Below the pieces are notes generated by a model. That model worked only from the letters and a program-made list of their open reading frames with translations, was not told the DNA's origin and did not search any database. A DNA stretch of 64,000 nt from Shewanella khirikhana (GTDB lineage Bacteria; Pseudomonadota; Gammaproteobacteria; Enterobacterales; Shewanellaceae). Positions 60,501 through 64,000 of the stretch are shown here, piece by piece (the stretch's first letter is position 1; every line of letters starts with the position of its first letter). The stretch covers positions 3,705,501-3,769,500 of the forward strand of contig NZ_CP020373.1 in NCBI RefSeq assembly GCF_003957745.1. Reading direction: 5' to 3'. The translations under genes and the position numbers were made by a program.

Positions 60501-61592
60501 ATGAAAGATCCCAACGCACTCGAAACCCGACTGGCCAAGTACTATCTGGCCAATCTGGTGTTTTACTTTCTGCCACTGGTGCTGTCCAAGGCATCCGGTT
60601 TGGATGTGGGTGTCAGCCTGGCACTGCTTATCCCCTTCCTTTATGGCTATTTCGGCGCCTACCGCGCCAGCGCAGTCAACGCCTGGAAACCCATCGCCCT
60701 GATGGCCCTTTGCGGCATAGTCGCTACCCCTTTCAACAGCGGCTCCATTTCGCTGTTTACCTTCGCGGGCTTCTTTATCGGTTTCTTTTACCGCGGCCCG
60801 GGCTACTTTATCTGGCTTGCCTGCCTGTGCAGCCTGATGCTTGGCCTCAACCTGCTGCTTAAATTTCCCGGCTATAACTTTGCCCTGTTTGGCAGCGCAC
60901 TCACTGTTGGTATCAGCCTGTTTGGGGTCGCCGAAGCCAAGCGGCAAGCAGCCAAACGTGCCATGGCTCAAAGCGATACCGAAATTCGCCGCCTTGCCAG
61001 CGCACTGGAGCGCGAGCGCATTGCCCGGGATCTGCACGACATCATGGGCCACCATCTGGCGTCCATTGCACTGAAAGCCGACCTGGCATCGCGGCTGCTT
61101 GGCAAGGGCGATCAGGATGCCTGCCGCAAAGAGCTGGACGACCTCAATCAGATTGCCCGCGACAGCCTGGCGCAAATCCGTGCCGCCGTTGGTCAATACA
61201 AGCGCAAAGACATTGCCGATATTCTTAATGAGCTGGGCCAGCGGCTCAGGGAAAAGGGCCTTGGGGTCAGTATTGAGGGCGAGCTGCCAGCGCTGCCGGT
61301 GCCGCTGGAGCGCGAGCTGGGCCTGATGCTGACCGAACTTATCAGCAACATTTTGCGCCACAGCCAGGCGCAGCACTGCTGGCTTAGCAGCAGCCTCAGC
61401 GACCAAGGCCTGACACTGCAAGTCAAAGACGATGGCAAGGCCAGCAAGATCACCGAAGGCAATGGCATTAAAGGGATTCGCGAGCGGCTCGCCGCCGTAG
61501 AGGGCAAGCTGCAACTCGACAACCAGCATGGCTTCTGTGCCACTATTTTCCTGCCCGCCAAAGCGTTACTGAGCAATCAGGGAGACAACTGA
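60501..61592 (+). CDS. Membrane sensor histidine kinase (HisKA_3 / DesK-like)
   Basis: The 363 residues have about five helices (residues 15-140) with no large periplasmic loop. A linker then leads to the HisKA_3 box ALERERIARDLHDIMGHHLASIALKADLA with H179, and an HATPase domain with LTELISNILRHSQAQHC and NGIKGIRERLAAVEGKL. The multi-helix input resembles DesK, which senses membrane fluidity, but the signal is not known here. Its stop overlaps the response regulator's ATG by one base. ATG at 60501 has AAGGAGCGG just upstream. Confidence 0.92.
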   Translation: MKDPNALETRLAKYYLANLVFYFLPLVLSKASGLDVGVSLALLIPFLYGYFGAYRASAVNAWKPIALMALCGIVATPFNSGSISLFTFAGFFIGFFYRGPGYFIWLACLCSLMLGLNLLLKFPGYNFALFGSALTVGISLFGVAEAKRQAAKRAMAQSDTEIRRLASALERERIARDLHDIMGHHLASIALKADLASRLLGKGDQDACRKELDDLNQIARDSLAQIRAAVGQYKRKDIADILNELGQRLREKGLGVSIEGELPALPVPLERELGLMLTELISNILRHSQAQHCWLSSSLSDQGLTLQVKDDGKASKITEGNGIKGIRERLAAVEGKLQLDNQHGFCATIFLPAKALLSNQGDN

Positions 61593-62188
61593 TGAACATC
61601 CTGCTCGCCGAAGACCAAACCATGGTGCGAAGCGCCCTGGCAGCACTGCTTAAACTCGAAGGCGACGCCGAGGTTACCGAGGCCTGCGATGGCCAACAGG
61701 CTCTGAAACTGCTGAAAGAAACCAGCCCGGCACTGCTGCTGACCGACATCGAAATGCCCGGCCACACGGGTATCGAACTGGCGGAGTGGGTACAGGCGAA
61801 TCGACCCGGACTCAAGGTCATCATCATCACCACCTTTGGCCGCGCCGGGTATATCCGCCGGGCGCTGGAGGCGGGGGTCAGCGGCTTTTTGCTCAAAGAT
61901 GCCCCCATCGAAGAGCTGCTCGATGCCATCGATAAGGTGATGGCAGGTCGCAAGGTGATAGACCCTGAGCTGGCCATGATGGCACTCGGGGACAAGGACC
62001 CGCTCACCGACAAGGAGCGGCGGGCGTTAAGGCTGGCCCAGGAAGGCAAAAGCACCGCCGAAATCGCTGCCAGCCTTTTTATTGCCGAAGGCACGGCACG
62101 CAACTACCTGTCAGAAGCCATCAACAAGCTCGGCGCGGCCAATCGGGTCGATGCGGCCCGCATCGCTGCTCAGAAGGGTTGGCTCTAA
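61592..62188 (+). CDS. NarL/LuxR-type response regulator
   Basis: The 198 residues have a receiver domain (ILLAEDQTMVRSALAALLKLE, phospho-acceptor D52 in LLLTDIEMPG, K103-like FLLKD) and a C-terminal LuxR helix-turn-helix (about 130-195, LTDKERRALRLAQEGKSTAEIAASLFIAEGTARNYLSEAINKLGAANRVDAARIA). It is DesR-like and pairs with the kinase by a one-base overlap. The target genes are unknown. recG follows on the same strand. Confidence 0.92.
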   Translation: MNILLAEDQTMVRSALAALLKLEGDAEVTEACDGQQALKLLKETSPALLLTDIEMPGHTGIELAEWVQANRPGLKVIIITTFGRAGYIRRALEAGVSGFLLKDAPIEELLDAIDKVMAGRKVIDPELAMMALGDKDPLTDKERRALRLAQEGKSTAEIAASLFIAEGTARNYLSEAINKLGAANRVDAARIAAQKGWL

Positions 62189-62251
62189 GTTGCTCCGAAA
62201 AGATTCTCTGTTAGTATATGTATAAATTCACAGTAATCCGGTGCCAAGGCA

Positions 62252-64000
62252 TTGCAAAGACTGGATCTTGTTCCCGTAACCGAACTCAAGGGCGTGGCCG
62301 CCCGGGTGGCAGAAAAACTCAGTAAACTGGGGGTTAATACCGTCCAGGATTTACTGTTTCATCTGCCGCTGCGTTACGAAGACAGAACCCGCATCTATGC
62401 CATCAATGAGCTGATCCCAGGCACCACGGCCACCATCGAAGCCGAAGTCATTTCCAGCCAAATCGTCAATGGTCGCAAGCGCATGCTCACCTGTAATGTG
62501 CGCGATGCCAGCGGTGGCCTGACCTTACGTTTTTTCAACTTTTCCATGGCGCAAAAGAACGGCTTGCAGCCGGGAATGATGATCCGTGCCTTTGGGGAAA
62601 TCCGCACCGGTAAGCATCAGCTGGAAATTATCCATCCGGAATACAAGCTTACCGCACCTGGCGAGTCGCCGAGCCTGGCCGACACCCTGACCCCCATCTA
62701 CCCAACCACCGAAGGCCTGAAGCAAGCCAGTTGGATAAGGCTCACCGAACAGGCGCTGGAGCAATTGGAAGAAGGCGGTCTGCCGGAGCTGCTGCCCGAG
62801 TCGTTGCAGCCCAACCGTTTGAGCCTGGCCGATGCCGTGCGCACCCTGCATAGGCCTCCGGCGGATGCCGAACTGTGGCAGTTGGAGCAAGGCCAGCACC
62901 CGGCGCAGCAGCGACTGGTGCAGGAAGAACTGCTGGCCCACAACTTAAGCATGCTGAAGATCCGCGAGCGCAGCAATCAGGACGCCGCCGAGCCACTCGC
63001 CGCTACGGGTCAGCTTATCCCCCGCTTTCTTGAGAGCCTGCCATTTGCGCCAACCAATGCCCAGTCACGGGTAGTTGCTGAGATCCATGCCGACATGGCC
63101 AAAGCCACTCCCATGATGCGGCTGGTGCAGGGTGACGTGGGCTCGGGCAAAACCCTGGTCGCAGCGCTGTCGGCGCTGGCGGCCATCGAAAATGGCTGTC
63201 AGGTCGCCCTGATGGCACCCACAGAACTCCTGGCCGAGCAACACGCCGCCAACTTTGCCCGCTGGTTTGAGCCGCTGGGGCTTAAAGTTGGTTGGCTGGC
63301 CGGTAAGCTTAAAGGCAAGGCTCGCGCTCAAACGCTGGAAGATATCGCCTCAGGGGCGGCGCAGATGATAGTGGGCACTCACGCCATTTTTCAGGAGCAG
63401 GTGAGTTTTTCCCGACTCGCCCTGACCATCATCGACGAGCAGCACCGTTTTGGCGTACACCAGCGCCTTGGGCTGCGCGAAAAAGGTATTCAGCAGGGCT
63501 TTTTCCCCCATCAGCTGATCATGACCGCCACCCCCATCCCCCGCACATTGGCGATGACCGCCTATGCGGATCTCGACACCTCGATTATTGATGAGCTGCC
63601 GCCGGGGCGAACCCCCATCACCACGGTTGCCATTCCCGACACCCGCCGCATGGATGTGATTGAACGGGTGCGTCAGGCCGCCTTGCAGGATAAGCGTCAG
63701 GCCTACTGGGTATGCACCCTGATTGAAGAGTCGGAAGTACTCGAATGTCAGGCCGCCGAAGACACCGCCGAGGGCCTGAAAGAGGCCCTGCCCGAGCTTG
63801 GCATTGGGCTGGTGCATGGCCGTATGAAGGGCGCCGAAAAGCAGGCCATCATGGCCGACTTCAAAGCAGGCAAACTCGATTTACTGGTTGCCACCACGGT
63901 TATCGAAGTGGGCGTGGATGTGCCCAACGCCAGTTTGATGATCATCGAAAACCCCGAGCGGCTGGGGCTTGCCCAGCTGCATCAGCTGCGGGGCCGGGTT
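62252..64000 (+). CDS. recG: ATP-dependent DNA helicase RecG (3' end cut off)
   Basis: RecG remodels stalled replication forks and branched DNA. The frame is open to the window edge (583 codons of about 690). It begins LQRLDLVPVTELKGVAARVAEKLSKLGVNTVQDLLFHLPLRYEDRTRIY, the wedge domain (LTCNVRDASGGLTLRFFNFS) follows, then helicase motifs: P-loop QGDVGSGKTLVAALSAL, DEQH, TATPIPRTLAM, and VATTVIEVGVDVPNASLMIIENPERLGLAQLHQLRGRV. No ATG or GTG lies between the upstream stop and the homology start, so TTG at 62252 is the likely start, with AAGG two bases upstream. Confidence 0.95.
   Translation, partial: MQRLDLVPVTELKGVAARVAEKLSKLGVNTVQDLLFHLPLRYEDRTRIYAINELIPGTTATIEAEVISSQIVNGRKRMLTCNVRDASGGLTLRFFNFSMAQKNGLQPGMMIRAFGEIRTGKHQLEIIHPEYKLTAPGESPSLADTLTPIYPTTEGLKQASWIRLTEQALEQLEEGGLPELLPESLQPNRLSLADAVRTLHRPPADAELWQLEQGQHPAQQRLVQEELLAHNLSMLKIRERSNQDAAEPLAATGQLIPRFLESLPFAPTNAQSRVVAEIHADMAKATPMMRLVQGDVGSGKTLVAALSALAAIENGCQVALMAPTELLAEQHAANFARWFEPLGLKVGWLAGKLKGKARAQTLEDIASGAAQMIVGTHAIFQEQVSFSRLALTIIDEQHRFGVHQRLGLREKGIQQGFFPHQLIMTATPIPRTLAMTAYADLDTSIIDELPPGRTPITTVAIPDTRRMDVIERVRQAALQDKRQAYWVCTLIEESEVLECQAAEDTAEGLKEALPELGIGLVHGRMKGAEKQAIMADFKAGKLDLLVATTVIEVGVDVPNASLMIIENPERLGLAQLHQLRGRV

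Noticed and set aside
60393..61529. A 378-codon minus-strand frame opposite the sensor kinase
   Set aside because: The kinase has all expected motifs. The antisense product is Gln/Ala-rich shadow sequence.

Overview
The window is a chromosomal segment of a Gram-negative gammaproteobacterium, most likely a Shewanella or close Alteromonadales relative. This rests on conserved gene blocks (pilMNOPQ-aroK-aroB-damX-dam, rpe-gph-trpS, rsmI/lpoA-yraN-diaA-dolP, srkA-dsbA, zapB), on families typical of that group (DUF3630, YgbA, DUF2970, CSS-EAL), and on even, moderately GC-rich coding. The genus is inferred. I saw no insertion sequence, prophage, CRISPR array, tRNA or rRNA.

Layout. 1-3.1 kb: a cut-off DUF1223 gene, rof, a RidA protein and an NhaC antiporter. 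3.4-7.5 kb: zapB, a YtfK-like gene, a possible small RNA, and a minus-strand run of lipoprotein, DUF3630, srkA and dsbA, with a repeat-bearing TPR-like gene beyond. 7.7-14.2 kb: ygbA, a membrane protein resembling the sensor half of AraC-type regulators, an S9 peptidase, a SYLF protein, a secreted protein, an acyltransferase and a YkvA protein. 14.5-21.2 kb: a polyamine locus, with the ornithine-sensing leader peptide speFL ahead of speF, potE and a porin, facing a homospermidine synthase gene. 21.3-28.7 kb: a methyltransferase, a RimJ-like acetyltransferase, a BlaI repressor with an M56-TonB partner behind two operators, msrA, azoR with a LysR regulator, and a MerR regulator beside DUF2938. 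28.8-37.4 kb: ygiQ, MAPEG, a threonine/serine exporter, an Omp85-type protein, a periplasmic binding protein and a CSS-EAL phosphodiesterase. 37.4-44.3 kb: rnpB, rsmI, the lpoA-yraN-diaA-dolP run, a decayed copy of the dolP end, a DMT permease and its LysR neighbour. 44.4-56.8 kb: the minus-strand trpS-gph-rpe and dam-damX-aroB-aroK-pilQPONM blocks, split by two plus-strand small genes. 57-64 kb: mrcA, a TPR-like periplasmic protein, a DesK/DesR-like two-component pair and recG, which runs off the end.

How the genes work together. In the polyamine locus, SpeFL senses ornithine, SpeF makes putrescine, PotE exchanges ornithine and putrescine across the inner membrane, the porin may open the outer membrane, and the facing gene can turn putrescine into homospermidine. 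Cell-wall genes recur: LpoA, DolP, PBP1A, DamX and ZapB all act on peptidoglycan synthesis or division. PilM-Q build the type IV pilus alignment complex and secretin.

Most genes are ordinary core genes. The strongest observations are the full-length SpeFL homologue with its rearranged polyamine neighbourhood, the decayed dolP duplication whose antisense strand encodes the end of the next gene, the BlaI/M56-TonB module with paired operators, and a possible unannotated small RNA near 4.1-4.2 kb.
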